From NCBI GenBank assembly GCA_022760355.1, contig JALEGB010000095.1:1-37551 (forward strand): a stretch of DNA of 37,551 bases. Direction: 5' to 3'. The position numbers and the translations under genes were made by a program. Position 1 is the stretch's first letter. Each line of letters opens with the position of its first letter. The notes beneath the pieces were generated by a model, which did no database searches, was not told the DNA's origin, and saw only the letters and a program-made list of their open reading frames with translations. Below are positions 24,861 to 32,454 of the stretch, piece after piece. The DNA is from Neomegalonema sp. (GTDB lineage Bacteria > Pseudomonadota > Alphaproteobacteria > Rhodobacterales > Rhodobacteraceae).

Positions 24861-25541
24861 TCAGCGGGATAATAGAGGGGATTTCTTAGCAGCGCCTTTG
24901 GAGATGCGAACCCATGCGCCAGGGTTACGTAGCGATTCTGCGACGACGAACCGATAGGGCGAGTCTTCGGCGCGCGAGACATATCCGACCAGGTTGTCGA
25001 GCACGAAGTCGCCCTTGTCGGTCGAAACGATGAGCACGGCGTGATAGCCGACGCCGTCATGTACGACCGTGATGCGAAGCGCTGTGCGCGGCCATCCAAG
25101 GCGCAGCAGCATCTCTCGCTTCATCAGCACATACTCTTCGCAATCGCCGACCAGCGCGCCGAGGCTCCAGACATCGCCGCCGCGATCGACGCGGGGTTCA
25201 ATCAAGCCGTTCACCACGTCATTCACGCGGTCCAGCTGCTTTTTGCGCTCCGCCGTCAGGACAACGGGCGCGATTTTCAGCGCGTCCTCGCCGAACATTT
25301 TCGCCATGCGCTTCTCAAATGGCGCAAGAATTGGCGCGGCGTGTTTTGCAGCGCACAAACGCGGCTCTTTTTCACACAGACGGCGATAGGCGCGCGGGGC
25401 TTTGACCGATTCGGTTTCGATCACGGCCGACGCGGCGGTTTTAACTTGTTTGACGCTCGACGACGGAGACGTCGGAGCAACTGTAATAGCGGCGAGTGCT
25501 GCTAGTCCGAACGCCGAGAGGGCGAGCAGATGCGGCGACAT
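24861..25541 (-). CDS. BTLCP family transglutaminase-like cysteine protease
   Basis: The 226-residue protein has a hydrophobic signal-like N-terminus (HLLALSAFGLAALAAI) and the bacterial transglutaminase-like cysteine proteinase fold (COG3672/DUF920). The catalytic triad is visible as GDCEEYVLMKR (Cys134), VGYHAVLIV (His167) and GDFVLDNL (Asp182). Related LapG enzymes cut large surface adhesins in the periplasm, but no adhesin or cyclic-di-GMP sensor (LapD) gene is near, so that role is not shown. ATG at 25541 has GAAGGGA upstream, preferred to an in-frame TTG five codons earlier. It is the first gene of a two-gene envelope-protease run with the M48 lipoprotein. Confidence 0.88.
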   Translation of the reverse strand: MSPHLLALSAFGLAALAAITVAPTSPSSSVKQVKTAASAVIETESVKAPRAYRRLCEKEPRLCAAKHAAPILAPFEKRMAKMFGEDALKIAPVVLTAERKKQLDRVNDVVNGLIEPRVDRGGDVWSLGALVGDCEEYVLMKREMLLRLGWPRTALRITVVHDGVGYHAVLIVSTDKGDFVLDNLVGYVSRAEDSPYRFVVAESLRNPGAWVRISKGAAKKSPLLSR

Positions 25542-25824
25542 TGCGGTTCCCTTCAAAGAGCCAGTTTATGGTTGTCTTTGCGGTGGAACATGCGCTCGGG
25601 GGGTTTCTGAAGTTCTAACGACTCAAGGCAAGAATAAGAATTTAGCGCTGATGCGGTTTATCGAATTAACGAATTGGGCGCCGCAAAAATCGCGTATGTA
25701 GCGGTTTTGGAGTGTTAAATTTCTGTATATTGATTTTTTTCTACCGCTGCGCGAGGGGGCGCCATGCTTCTGCCGCTATTGGGGCGGATCTGAGGCGGTA
25801 AAATAATTGAGAGCATTTGGTTAA
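25542..25824. other. non-coding AT-rich interval
   Basis: No convincing gene is seen here. The middle (about 25610-25810) is clearly richer in A and T than its surroundings, with TAAGAATTTAGCG, GTTAAATTTCTGTATATTG and a run of seven T. It lies upstream of the cysteine-protease gene and downstream of the TPR gene, so it probably holds the promoter of the former. I could not pick a convincing -35/-10 pair. Confidence 0.5.
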
Positions 25825-25847
25825 GCGTCCCGCGGGGCGCGAGACGC
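25825..25847 (-). terminator. probable terminator of the TPR gene
   Basis: On the minus strand GCGTC-T-CGCG pairs with CGCG-G-GACGC around a CCC loop: a 10-bp stem with one T-G pair (25825-25834 and 25838-25847). It is 29 bases past the TPR stop codon and followed by TTAACCAAATG. The A/T tail is short, so efficiency is uncertain. Confidence 0.5.
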
Positions 25848-25875
25848 CGTTTTCACCTTCGCGCAGCCGGGGCGC

Positions 25876-26706
25876 CTACTTTGCGAAGCTGTCGCGCTCC
25901 AGGTTGCGCCGGGCCAGTTCGCCGGCCACGCCGCCCGGGCGGCCTTTCTCATCTTTCGCCGGATCGAGCAGGGATGCAGTCAGCCAGCTTTTGCGCGCCG
26001 CGGCCCGATCGCCGAGCGCGCGTTCCGCCGCCCCGCGTTCAAACCAGGCCAACGCGACTTTTGGCGCAAATTCGGTGGCTTTCTTCGCATCTGCGAGAGC
26101 GCCTTTGGCGTCGCCTGCGGAGCGTCGGGCGGCGGCGCGCAGGGTGAGCGCTTCGACATCGGATTGCTCGGCGCCAATCATCAGATCCAGATATCCAATT
26201 GCGCTTTTCCACTCGCCCAGCATCGCATGGGCGCGGGCTGAGCCGAGTTGAATACGGCGATTGTCCTTGCCCAGCTTTGTGGACGCGGCGAAAGCTTTCA
26301 GCGCGAGCTTCGGTTGCTCCAGGCGGAGCCAAAGATCGCCCGCGAGACTAAGCGCCGCCGCGCGATCCGACTCTGTGAAGCCGACGCCGCCGCTGACGCC
26401 TAGCTCCGTCAGTTCACGCGCGGCGTTGAGCTCCGCGTCCGTGGCGATCATCGCGATCGCGCCACAATGACGGGCCAAAGCGCCGCCGCCGATCGCGCGC
26501 CACTTCGCCGCCGCTTCGAGCGCTTTCGTCGCATCTTTGCGGATGAGCGCCATGCAGTCCTTGTAGCGTTTGGCGTCTTCGTCAGATGCTGTGGCGCTTT
26601 GGGCCGCCGCAATCCCGGTCAGCCCCAGGAATGCGGCCAGCGCCGCTGCGGCGAAACGACATGGCGCGATTCCGGAGGTGTTGCGAGACGATGGGAGGGT
26701 CATCAT
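25876..26706 (-). CDS. periplasmic TPR-repeat protein
   Basis: The 276-residue protein starts with a signal peptide (FAAAALAAFLGLTGIAAAQSA, likely cleaved near residue 36). The mature part is an array of tetratricopeptide-like helix pairs: DAKRYKDCMALIRKDATKALEAAAKWRAIGG, DRAAALSLAGDLWLRLEQPKLALKAFAAST, and A-L-W/F repeats ending with DRAAARKSWLTASLLDP. The early Cys52 and Cys74 could form a disulfide. TPRs mediate protein-protein contact, so it is likely an envelope adaptor; no partner is evident. ATG at 26706 is followed directly by a second ATG. It diverges from the SDR gene at 26766, which shares the 59-bp spacer. Confidence 0.8.
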   Translation of the reverse strand: MMTLPSSRNTSGIAPCRFAAAALAAFLGLTGIAAAQSATASDEDAKRYKDCMALIRKDATKALEAAAKWRAIGGGALARHCGAIAMIATDAELNAARELTELGVSGGVGFTESDRAAALSLAGDLWLRLEQPKLALKAFAASTKLGKDNRRIQLGSARAHAMLGEWKSAIGYLDLMIGAEQSDVEALTLRAAARRSAGDAKGALADAKKATEFAPKVALAWFERGAAERALGDRAAARKSWLTASLLDPAKDEKGRPGGVAGELARRNLERDSFAK

Positions 26707-26765
26707 TTGGTGCTCCTCAAAAGTCCTGGTCGCTCAGCGCGACGGGTAGGTGAAAGCAGAAAAAC

Positions 26766-27701
26766 ATGACCGATGCGACATGTTCTGATCAGCCAAGCGC
26801 AGAAGGGCGGCGGGGAGCGCTGTTTTGCTTTGGCTACGGATATAGCGCCGAAGCGCTCGGGCGCGACTTGATTGAACAGGGGCGGCGCGTCTTTGGGACC
26901 ACCCGATCCGAGGAAAAGCGCCAGCGGCTTGCGCAGGCGGGCGTCGAGGCGATTCTAGATGACGATCTTGCTGCGGTGGCGCAAGGGCTCGCGCAATGTG
27001 ATCAGGTGCTCGTGTCCGCGGGCCCGAGCGCAGCTGGCGATCCAACACTGGCCCGCCATGGCGATGCGCTGCGACGCGAGGCTGGGCGGTTGCGCTGGAT
27101 CGGATATTTGTCCACGACGGCGGTGTATGGCGATCGCGGCGGCGATTGGGTGGACGAAGACTCGGAGCGTCTTCCCGCGACGGAGCGTGGGCGATGGCGC
27201 GTCGCGGCCGAGGATGAGTGGCTTGCATTCGGCGCGCAAAGCGGCGCCCCTGCGCATCTATTTCGCTTGGCGGGGATTTACGGGCCAGGCCGCGGCCCAT
27301 TCGCCAAGCTGCGCGCCGGCGCGGCGCGGCGGATCGTGAAGCCGGGGCAGGTTTTCTCTCGCATTCATGTTGACGACATCGCCTCGACATTGGAGGCGTC
27401 AATGGCGCAGCCGCGCGCAGGCGCCGCTTATAATGTGTGCGATGACGAGCCGGCGCCGCCTTCTGAAGTGATTGCGTTCGCCGCGAACCTGCTTGGGGTG
27501 ACCCCGCCGCCCGAGGAGACGTTTGAGGAGGCGCGCGCGAAGATGTCGCCAATGGCCGCGTCATTCTATGCGGAGTCCAAACGGGTTTCGAATAAACGCA
27601 TTAAAGACGAGCTGGGCGTAGAGCTCGCTTATCCTGGCTATCGCGAAGGGCTCGTCGCCGTGCTGGCGGAAGAAGACGCCGGCGAGAGGCTCGGCCTATA
27701 G
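26766..27701 (+). CDS. SDR family NAD(P)-dependent epimerase-like protein (YeeZ-like)
   Basis: The 311-residue protein is an atypical extended SDR like E. coli YeeZ. The nucleotide-binding motif is modified to FCFGYGYSAEALGRDL (about residues 20-35), followed by GTTRSEEKRQRL, where an arginine near strand 2 suggests NADP preference. LSTTAVYGDRGGDWVDE is the serine strand, and RWRVAAEDEWL takes the place of the YxxxK helix, so the catalytic tyrosine is missing, as in other YeeZ-like proteins. FSRIHVDDIASTLEASM and YNVCDDEPAPPSEV match the family's substrate-domain signatures. The substrate is unknown. The upstream ribosome site is weak. It ends 49 bp before the convergent PstS-like gene. Confidence 0.82.
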   Translation: MTDATCSDQPSAEGRRGALFCFGYGYSAEALGRDLIEQGRRVFGTTRSEEKRQRLAQAGVEAILDDDLAAVAQGLAQCDQVLVSAGPSAAGDPTLARHGDALRREAGRLRWIGYLSTTAVYGDRGGDWVDEDSERLPATERGRWRVAAEDEWLAFGAQSGAPAHLFRLAGIYGPGRGPFAKLRAGAARRIVKPGQVFSRIHVDDIASTLEASMAQPRAGAAYNVCDDEPAPPSEVIAFAANLLGVTPPPEETFEEARAKMSPMAASFYAESKRVSNKRIKDELGVELAYPGYREGLVAVLAEEDAGERLGL

Positions 27702-27703
27702 AA

Positions 27704-27747
27704 GCGCCGCCGTCAAGCGGGGCTCCTATAGTGAGTTATGGCGGCGC
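27704..27747. terminator. possible hairpin between convergent genes
   Basis: GCGCCGCC (27704-27711) pairs with GGCGGCGC (27740-27747) across a 28-nt loop, filling the space between the SDR stop and the stop of the PstS-like gene at 27751. The long loop and missing T tract weaken the call. Confidence 0.35.
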
Positions 27748-27750
27748 GAG

Positions 27751-28593
27751 TTAGCGTGATTTCAGCAGGTCGACATAGTCCTTCAGGCCCTTGATCACGC
27801 CCAGATGCTGTTTCTTGACGTAGATATAGGATTGGGAGGCCAGCGGGTACGCGCCTGAGGCCACATTCTCCGCGGTCGGGGCCGCGCCGTTGATCTTGAC
27901 CAGCTTCAGCCGCCCGCCCGGGCCGGTGTTCGCCATCAGAAGATCAACCGGGAGGAAGACGAGCGCCGGGGCCCTCGCCACGCCAATCGCGGCGCGCTCC
28001 TCATCAGAAATCACTTCGAGGATCGCGTCCGTGCGGAGCGATAGCGCCGCGCGGGCGCATCCCCGGCCGCCCGCCGCTTCGCATGCGGCTTTCGCGACGA
28101 TGGGGCCAAAGCGTCCGCTCCGGCCATCGGCGTAAATCGCGATCCGCTCAGCAGGCAGCGACGGATCAATATCCGCCCACATTTTTGGGGCCCGACGCGA
28201 GTTGGAAATCGCCATCCAGAGTTGGGCGAGCGTCAGATCGTAGCTCTTGCTCGACGCGGTGGCGAAGCCATAGGCCGCGCCGCCGAGCTTAATCGCTTCG
28301 ATTTGCACGCCTTTCGCTCGGCAGGCGTCTGCTTCTTTCTTGCTGAGCGGGCGGCTGAGCAGGACCAGGTCCGGAGTGTCGGCGCCAACCCCTTTGCAGA
28401 ACTGATAACGCAGTTGGCCGGCGCTGGTGATTTTCACCTTGGTGAGGCCCATCGACTCTAACGCCTCAGCGGCGAGGCTCGCTTTGCCGAACAGCTCTTT
28501 GCTGACTTGCGCCACGACATGATCCCGCGCAGAAGCCAGGGGCCCCGACAGGGTCGCCAATAGAAGGGCGGTTCGTGCAATCCACTTTTTCAT
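27751..28593 (-). CDS. PstS-like periplasmic phosphate/anion-binding protein
   Basis: The 280-residue protein has a Sec signal peptide (WIARTALLLATLSGPLASA) and a PBP-like domain of the PstS type: FCKGVGADTPDLVLLSRPLSKKEADAC contains the anion-contacting loop, and a phosphate-binding protein-like ADGRSGRFGPIVAKAACEAAGGRGCARA follows. PVDLLMANTGPGG, ASGAYPLASQSYIYV and a C-terminal GLKDYVDLL are typical of the family's end region (IYVKK). It should bind phosphate or a related anion in the periplasm. No pstCAB transporter gene is adjacent, so it may be a stand-alone sensor or a secreted phosphate-scavenging protein. ATG at 28593 has GGAGG upstream. PhoX lies about 2 kb away. Confidence 0.75.
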   Translation of the reverse strand: MKKWIARTALLLATLSGPLASARDHVVAQVSKELFGKASLAAEALESMGLTKVKITSAGQLRYQFCKGVGADTPDLVLLSRPLSKKEADACRAKGVQIEAIKLGGAAYGFATASSKSYDLTLAQLWMAISNSRRAPKMWADIDPSLPAERIAIYADGRSGRFGPIVAKAACEAAGGRGCARAALSLRTDAILEVISDEERAAIGVARAPALVFLPVDLLMANTGPGGRLKLVKINGAAPTAENVASGAYPLASQSYIYVKKQHLGVIKGLKDYVDLLKSR

Positions 28594-28660
28594 CGCTGCC
28601 TCCGAGTATGCGCGTCATGCCGACGCTTTAACCTTTGTCGGGATGCGCTGGGCGCCCCTA

Positions 28661-28826
28661 GGGTGGGAACTCATAAATCTGGCCGGACGCCCTTCGGGCC
28701 CGTGAAACGCGCTTTTGGGGTGCGTCAGCGACGCTCGCCGGTGGAACCACACCGCCCTCGCGCCGCTTCCTGCCCCAAAAGCGCGTTTCACGGGCTGGCG
28801 ACACCCAGATTTATGAGTTCCCACCC
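28661..28826. mobile_element. 166-bp MITE with 22-bp terminal inverted repeats flanked by TA
   Basis: The terminal repeats are perfect over 22 bp (28661-28682 and 28805-28826), beginning GGGTGGGAACTCATAAATCT. Inside them is a second perfect inverted pair of 23 bp (28698-28720 and 28773-28795) containing GTGAAACGCGCTTTTGGGG. TA lies on each side (28659-28660, 28827-28828), as expected of a TA target duplication by a Tc1/mariner-IS630-type transposase. The element has no coding capacity. It lies between the PstS-like and CpxP-like genes, where a strong hairpin could also affect transcription. The non-autonomous element class is inferred from structure; no transposase gene is in the window. Confidence 0.85.
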
Positions 28827-29147
28827 TAAAGCGCGAGTTTGCGACAAAAATAGGTTTCGGAGGGCCCCGGTTGAGCGATGTTTCGCCGTGAGCGGCCTGT
28901 CGCGCCCGCCTGCAAGAAGCCGTCAAACGTGGTTGACGTTGCGGAGCCGCCGCGCTCAGCGCGGGCGGTGCGGCGCGGTGGGCGGCGGGCGCTGTCGGGG
29001 AGCGGTGACGCGACGCTGAAGCTGTGGGAGAATTGAGCGCGCGTTTTGCGCAGCCCCCTCCGCCCCGCGCGCCTTCTCGGGCGGGGCTGGGTATTGTGGC
29101 GCGCGCCTGCTATAGCGCGCCGTGATTTGCAAGTTGAGGAGGCGGAT
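28827..29147. other. non-coding leader interval with hairpins
   Basis: No gene is seen in this stretch of about 320 bp between the MITE and the CpxP-like gene. Near the right side CAGCCCC/GGGGCTG (29051-29057 and 29084-29090) and GGCGCGC/GCGCGCC (29098-29104 and 29115-29121) can fold into two consecutive hairpins just before the ribosome binding site GAGGAGG. The first also resembles a terminator or regulatory leader. I could not place a reliable promoter. Confidence 0.4.
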
Positions 29148-29753
29148 ATGATGGCGCGTAGATGGCGCGACAGCGTGTTGGCGATGGGGATGGCGGCGCT
29201 TTTGGTCGGCGTTCCAGCGGCGGCGCAGGACCACAAACATGCGGCCGCGCCTTATGCCGGACTGCAAAAGCGCAAGATCGCAAGTCTGTCCGAAGATGAT
29301 CTCGCCGCTCTGCGCGCTGGCCGGGGCTGGGGGCTGGCCCTGCCGGCGGAGCTGAACGGACTGCCCGGGCCGGCTCATGTGCTGGAGCTGCATGCGAAGC
29401 TCGGCCTGTCGGCTGAACAAAAGGCGGCGGTTGAGAAAATTTTCGCCGCCATGCGCGCTAAGGCGATCTCCGCCGGCAAGCGTTTTATCGAAGCTGAAGC
29501 GGCGCTCAGCGGGGCGTTCGCCAAGGGCGGCGTCGAAAAGGCGAAGCTGCGCGAGTTGCTGGATGCGGCGGCGACGGCGCGCGCCGATCTGCGCATGGCG
29601 CATCTCGCGGCGCATATTGACACGGCGAAGCTGCTCACCCCGGCGCAGATCAAGCGCTATCAGGCGCTGCGCGGATATGCGGATGATCCCTGCGCCAACA
29701 CGCCGCCGGGCCATGATCCCACGATGTGGCGCAAGCATAACGGTTGCGACTAG
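29148..29753 (+). CDS. CpxP/Spy-like periplasmic protein
   Basis: The 201-residue protein has a signal peptide (VLAMGMAALLVGVPAAAQDH, likely cleaved around residue 27) followed by a His-rich start DHKHAAAP, and helices with LHAKLGLSAEQKAAVEKIFAAMRAKAI and LLTPAQIKRYQALRGY, matching the LTxxQ repeats of the CpxP/Spy family. Family members bind unfolded proteins or metals in the periplasm and often sit with metal resistance genes. The C-terminus HNGCD and the histidines may bind metal. Start chosen at ATG 29148 because GAGGAGG is 6 bases upstream; the open frame goes farther up without support. rbfA follows after 64 bp. Confidence 0.75.
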   Translation: MMARRWRDSVLAMGMAALLVGVPAAAQDHKHAAAPYAGLQKRKIASLSEDDLAALRAGRGWGLALPAELNGLPGPAHVLELHAKLGLSAEQKAAVEKIFAAMRAKAISAGKRFIEAEAALSGAFAKGGVEKAKLRELLDAAATARADLRMAHLAAHIDTAKLLTPAQIKRYQALRGYADDPCANTPPGHDPTMWRKHNGCD

Positions 29754-29817
29754 CGGGTCGACGCTGATCCGCGCCACAACTCTCGACGCGGCCCGCCCGA
29801 TCCCCTATTTGCGGGGG

Positions 29818-30240
29818 ATGGCAAAAAAATTTCAGACCCCCGGCGGCGGGCCCTCTCAGCGGCAGCAGCGGGTCGGGGAAAACATCCGGCGGGCCCTTGC
29901 GGATATATTGATGCGCGGCGAGACCCATGATCCCGAGCTGGGCCGCCGCTCCATTACCGTGTCCGAGGTTAAATGCTCGCCTGATCTCAAGCGGGTGACG
30001 GCCTATGTGCTGCCGCTGGGGGGCGACGATCCCGACGGCGCGATTGCGTTGCTTAAGAAAAACGCTGGCGCGTTGCGGCATTTGCTCGGCAAAGCGGTGC
30101 ATCTCAAATATGCGCCGGAGATCCATTTCGTGATCGATGAGACTTTTGATCGGATGGATGAGGCGCGGCGGATGCTGGATGATGAGCGTGTGAAAGCCGA
30201 CGTCGCGAAGGATGAGGACGAGGGACCGTCCTCCGCGTAG
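29818..30240 (+). CDS. rbfA: 30S ribosome-binding factor RbfA
   Basis: The 140-residue protein matches RbfA, a KH-like factor that binds the 5' region of 16S rRNA during late assembly of the small ribosomal subunit. Signature segments are SQRQQRVGENIRRALADIL, SITVSEVKCSPDLKRVTAYV, GALRHLLGKAVHLKYAPEIHF and DETFDRMDEARRML. ATG at 29818 follows GCGGGGG; the frame is open upstream through the CpxP-like gene, which is a shadow. In many Alphaproteobacteria rbfA lies in the nusA-infB-rbfA-truB cluster, but here neither infB nor truB is adjacent, so this copy is separated from that operon. A hairpin follows. Confidence 0.95.
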   Translation: MAKKFQTPGGGPSQRQQRVGENIRRALADILMRGETHDPELGRRSITVSEVKCSPDLKRVTAYVLPLGGDDPDGAIALLKKNAGALRHLLGKAVHLKYAPEIHFVIDETFDRMDEARRMLDDERVKADVAKDEDEGPSSA

Positions 30241-30294
30241 GATGCGATGCGCCGCAGCCCGGCGTCTGCGCGCCCGGGGATGGACGGCGCATGA

Positions 30295-30320
30295 AACCGG
30301 CCGCCACAAGACGGCCGGTT
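30295..30320. terminator. hairpin between rbfA and phoX
   Basis: A perfect 9-bp stem AACCGGCCG/CGGCCGGTT (30295-30303 and 30312-30320) with an 8-nt loop sits between the convergent rbfA (stop at 30240) and phoX (stop at 30341). It lacks a long T run on either strand but lies where both transcripts must end. Confidence 0.55.
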
Positions 30321-30340
30321 CAGTTGGTTCGATCGATCGG

Positions 30341-32245
30341 TTAGCCGATCAGCCCGCCATCTTCGCGGCTAATCGCGAGGATCGCCGAACGCGGCGTCGC
30401 TTCGCCGCCCTCAGGCCAGTGGCTGTCGCCCCGTTCGCCAGGGTGCTGAATGCCGACAAACATGACGCGGCGATCCGACGACCAGGTCAGGCCGGTCACT
30501 TCGCACTCTTTCGGGCCGACCAAGAAGCGGCGGATTTCACCCGTTACCGGGTCGCCCGCCAGCATCTGGTTGTTGCCCTGACCAGCGAAGTCGCCTTCGT
30601 TCTTGTAATTGCCGTCCGTCTGGATCCAGAGCAGGCCGCTCGAATCGAACCGCAGACCGTCCGGCGAGTTGAACATGTTGTCGGCGTCGATGTTTTTCGA
30701 GCCGGCATATGCGTCTTTATGGACGGTCGGGTTGCCCGCCAGCACAAACAGGTCCCAGGTGAAGCCGGCGGCGGTGTGGTCGCCGCCTTCTGGACGCCAG
30801 CGCACGATCTGACCGTAGTTATTTTTCTCGCGCGGGTTTGGACCAACGGCGGGGGTTGGATCGCCGCCGGCATTCGTCTTGACGCCGCGGTTCTTGTTGT
30901 TGGTCAAGGCGCAGTACACCTCGGCCTTTTTCGGGTTGGCGGCGACCCATTCTGGGCGGTCCATGGTGGTGGCGCCAACCTTCGAGCCGGCCATCCGGGT
31001 GTGGATGCAGATCTCGGCGGCGTCCATGCCGGTTGCTTCAGGCGTCAGCGCGACCCAAGCGCCGGAGCCGTCCTCGTTGAATTTGGCGGCGTAGAGCACG
31101 CCGTCATTCAGCAGGTCCTCCGTCGGCGCGCCTGGCGCGTAGACGCCGTTCGACACAAAACGATAGAGGAATTCGCCGCGCTCATCGTCACCCATATAGA
31201 CAACAACGCGACCGTCGCCATTGATCACCAGCTCCGCGTTCTCGTGCTTGAAGCGGCCCAGGGCGGTGCGCTTCTTCGGCGTCGAAGTTGGGTCGGTCGG
31301 GTCGATCTCAACGATGTATCCAGCGCGGTTCGGCTCGTTCGGATTTTTCGCAATGTCGAAGCGCTCGTCGATTTTCGCCCATCCATAGCCCCAGTCTTTG
31401 GTGCGGATGCCGTAGCGGACGAAGGCTGGCGACAGTTCGACAGGTTTTTGGTCCTGCGTCTTCTCCGACGAAGAGAAGTAGCCGTTGAAGTTTTCCTCGC
31501 AGGCCAGATAGGTGCCCCATGGGGTCCGGCCGTTGCCGCAGTTGTTCCAGGTGCCGAGCGACTTTTTGCCGGTCGGGTCCGCATCGGTCTTCAGCAGATC
31601 ATGGCCAGCCGCCGGGCCCGTCAGCTCCATTTCAGACTTTGGGGTGATGCGGCGGTTGAATGGGCTGTCTTTGACCAGGCGCCAGGCGCCGTCCACCGGG
31701 GCGATTTCGACCACCGACACGCCATGCGCCAGCATGCCTTTGGCGATGTCGTCGTCATTCGCCGCCTTCTGGTCTGGGTTCGCGCCCCAGATGATGCTGC
31801 GGTTGGTGTATTCGTTGTTCACGACCAGCAGGGTTTTGCCCTGATGCGAGAAAACGTCCATGCCGTCAGTGTTGTCGCCAAAGGCGCGTTCCTGGCTGGC
31901 TGCGGTGCCGCGGGTCGCGTGATCGAATTCTGGCGCGTCCGACCAGAGCGGATCGCCCCAGCGCACCAGGATATCTACTTTGTAACCTGCTGGAACCGTA
32001 ACGGCGTCGTCGCCATTGGTCGGAATTTGGGTGAAGGCGAAGCGGTCAGCGGAGGCTTCGGCGGTGGAGGCGGTCAGAGCGCCGCCCAGCGCGGTGAAGC
32101 TGCCAAAGGCGAGTGCGCCGCCCAGAAAGCCGCGCCGATCGATTGCGGCTTCGACGATCCGGTCAAAGTCGTTCTCTTCTGGGCGGGGGGTCATAACCTC
32201 GTCGAAGTCGTCGAAGGAGAGTTCTTCAGTTTCGATCTGCTTCAC
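30341..32245 (-). CDS. phoX: PhoX family alkaline phosphatase
   Basis: The 634-residue protein is a PhoX-type (DUF839) phosphatase, a calcium- and iron-dependent enzyme that releases phosphate from organic esters in the periplasm. A Tat signal is visible as DRRGFLGGALAFGSFTALGG (residues 37-56). The metal-site segments WNNCGNGRTPWGTYLACEENFNGY (Cys236, and Cys249-Glu250-Glu251) and VVNNEYTNR are present. The beta-propeller-like length fits the family. The start is a GTG at 32245 with GGAAGGA 9 bp upstream; an internal ATG at 32194 has a poorly spaced site. Weak Pho-box-like half sites occur about 180 bp upstream. It may act in phosphate starvation with the PstS-like protein upstream of the MITE. 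Confidence 0.93.
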   Translation of the reverse strand: MKQIETEELSFDDFDEVMTPRPEENDFDRIVEAAIDRRGFLGGALAFGSFTALGGALTASTAEASADRFAFTQIPTNGDDAVTVPAGYKVDILVRWGDPLWSDAPEFDHATRGTAASQERAFGDNTDGMDVFSHQGKTLLVVNNEYTNRSIIWGANPDQKAANDDDIAKGMLAHGVSVVEIAPVDGAWRLVKDSPFNRRITPKSEMELTGPAAGHDLLKTDADPTGKKSLGTWNNCGNGRTPWGTYLACEENFNGYFSSSEKTQDQKPVELSPAFVRYGIRTKDWGYGWAKIDERFDIAKNPNEPNRAGYIVEIDPTDPTSTPKKRTALGRFKHENAELVINGDGRVVVYMGDDERGEFLYRFVSNGVYAPGAPTEDLLNDGVLYAAKFNEDGSGAWVALTPEATGMDAAEICIHTRMAGSKVGATTMDRPEWVAANPKKAEVYCALTNNKNRGVKTNAGGDPTPAVGPNPREKNNYGQIVRWRPEGGDHTAAGFTWDLFVLAGNPTVHKDAYAGSKNIDADNMFNSPDGLRFDSSGLLWIQTDGNYKNEGDFAGQGNNQMLAGDPVTGEIRRFLVGPKECEVTGLTWSSDRRVMFVGIQHPGERGDSHWPEGGEATPRSAILAISREDGGLIG

Positions 32246-32454
32246 GATTTTGGTCCTTCCTGGCGTCAGCCTCTAAGGGCGTTGCTAAGTACCGCCCCTA
32301 CCGCGTCCACGCCGCTCAATCCCGATCGGGCGGAGGGAGGCGAGTTTGGCGCAAAACGCGCGAAACGCCTCAAGCGCGTGAGTCGATTGGAGCAGCGGGA
32401 AGCTACCTCAAGAAGGTCTCAGTGTTGTGACAGGCCGCACGGACAGGGAGCGCC

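Noticed and set aside
24861-25541. LapG-type adhesin release system
   Set aside because: The triad fits the family, but no LapD sensor or large adhesin gene is in the window, so the assignment stays at family level.
29377-29817. Upstream extension of rbfA
   Set aside because: It covers the CpxP-like gene in another frame and adds residues not found in the family.
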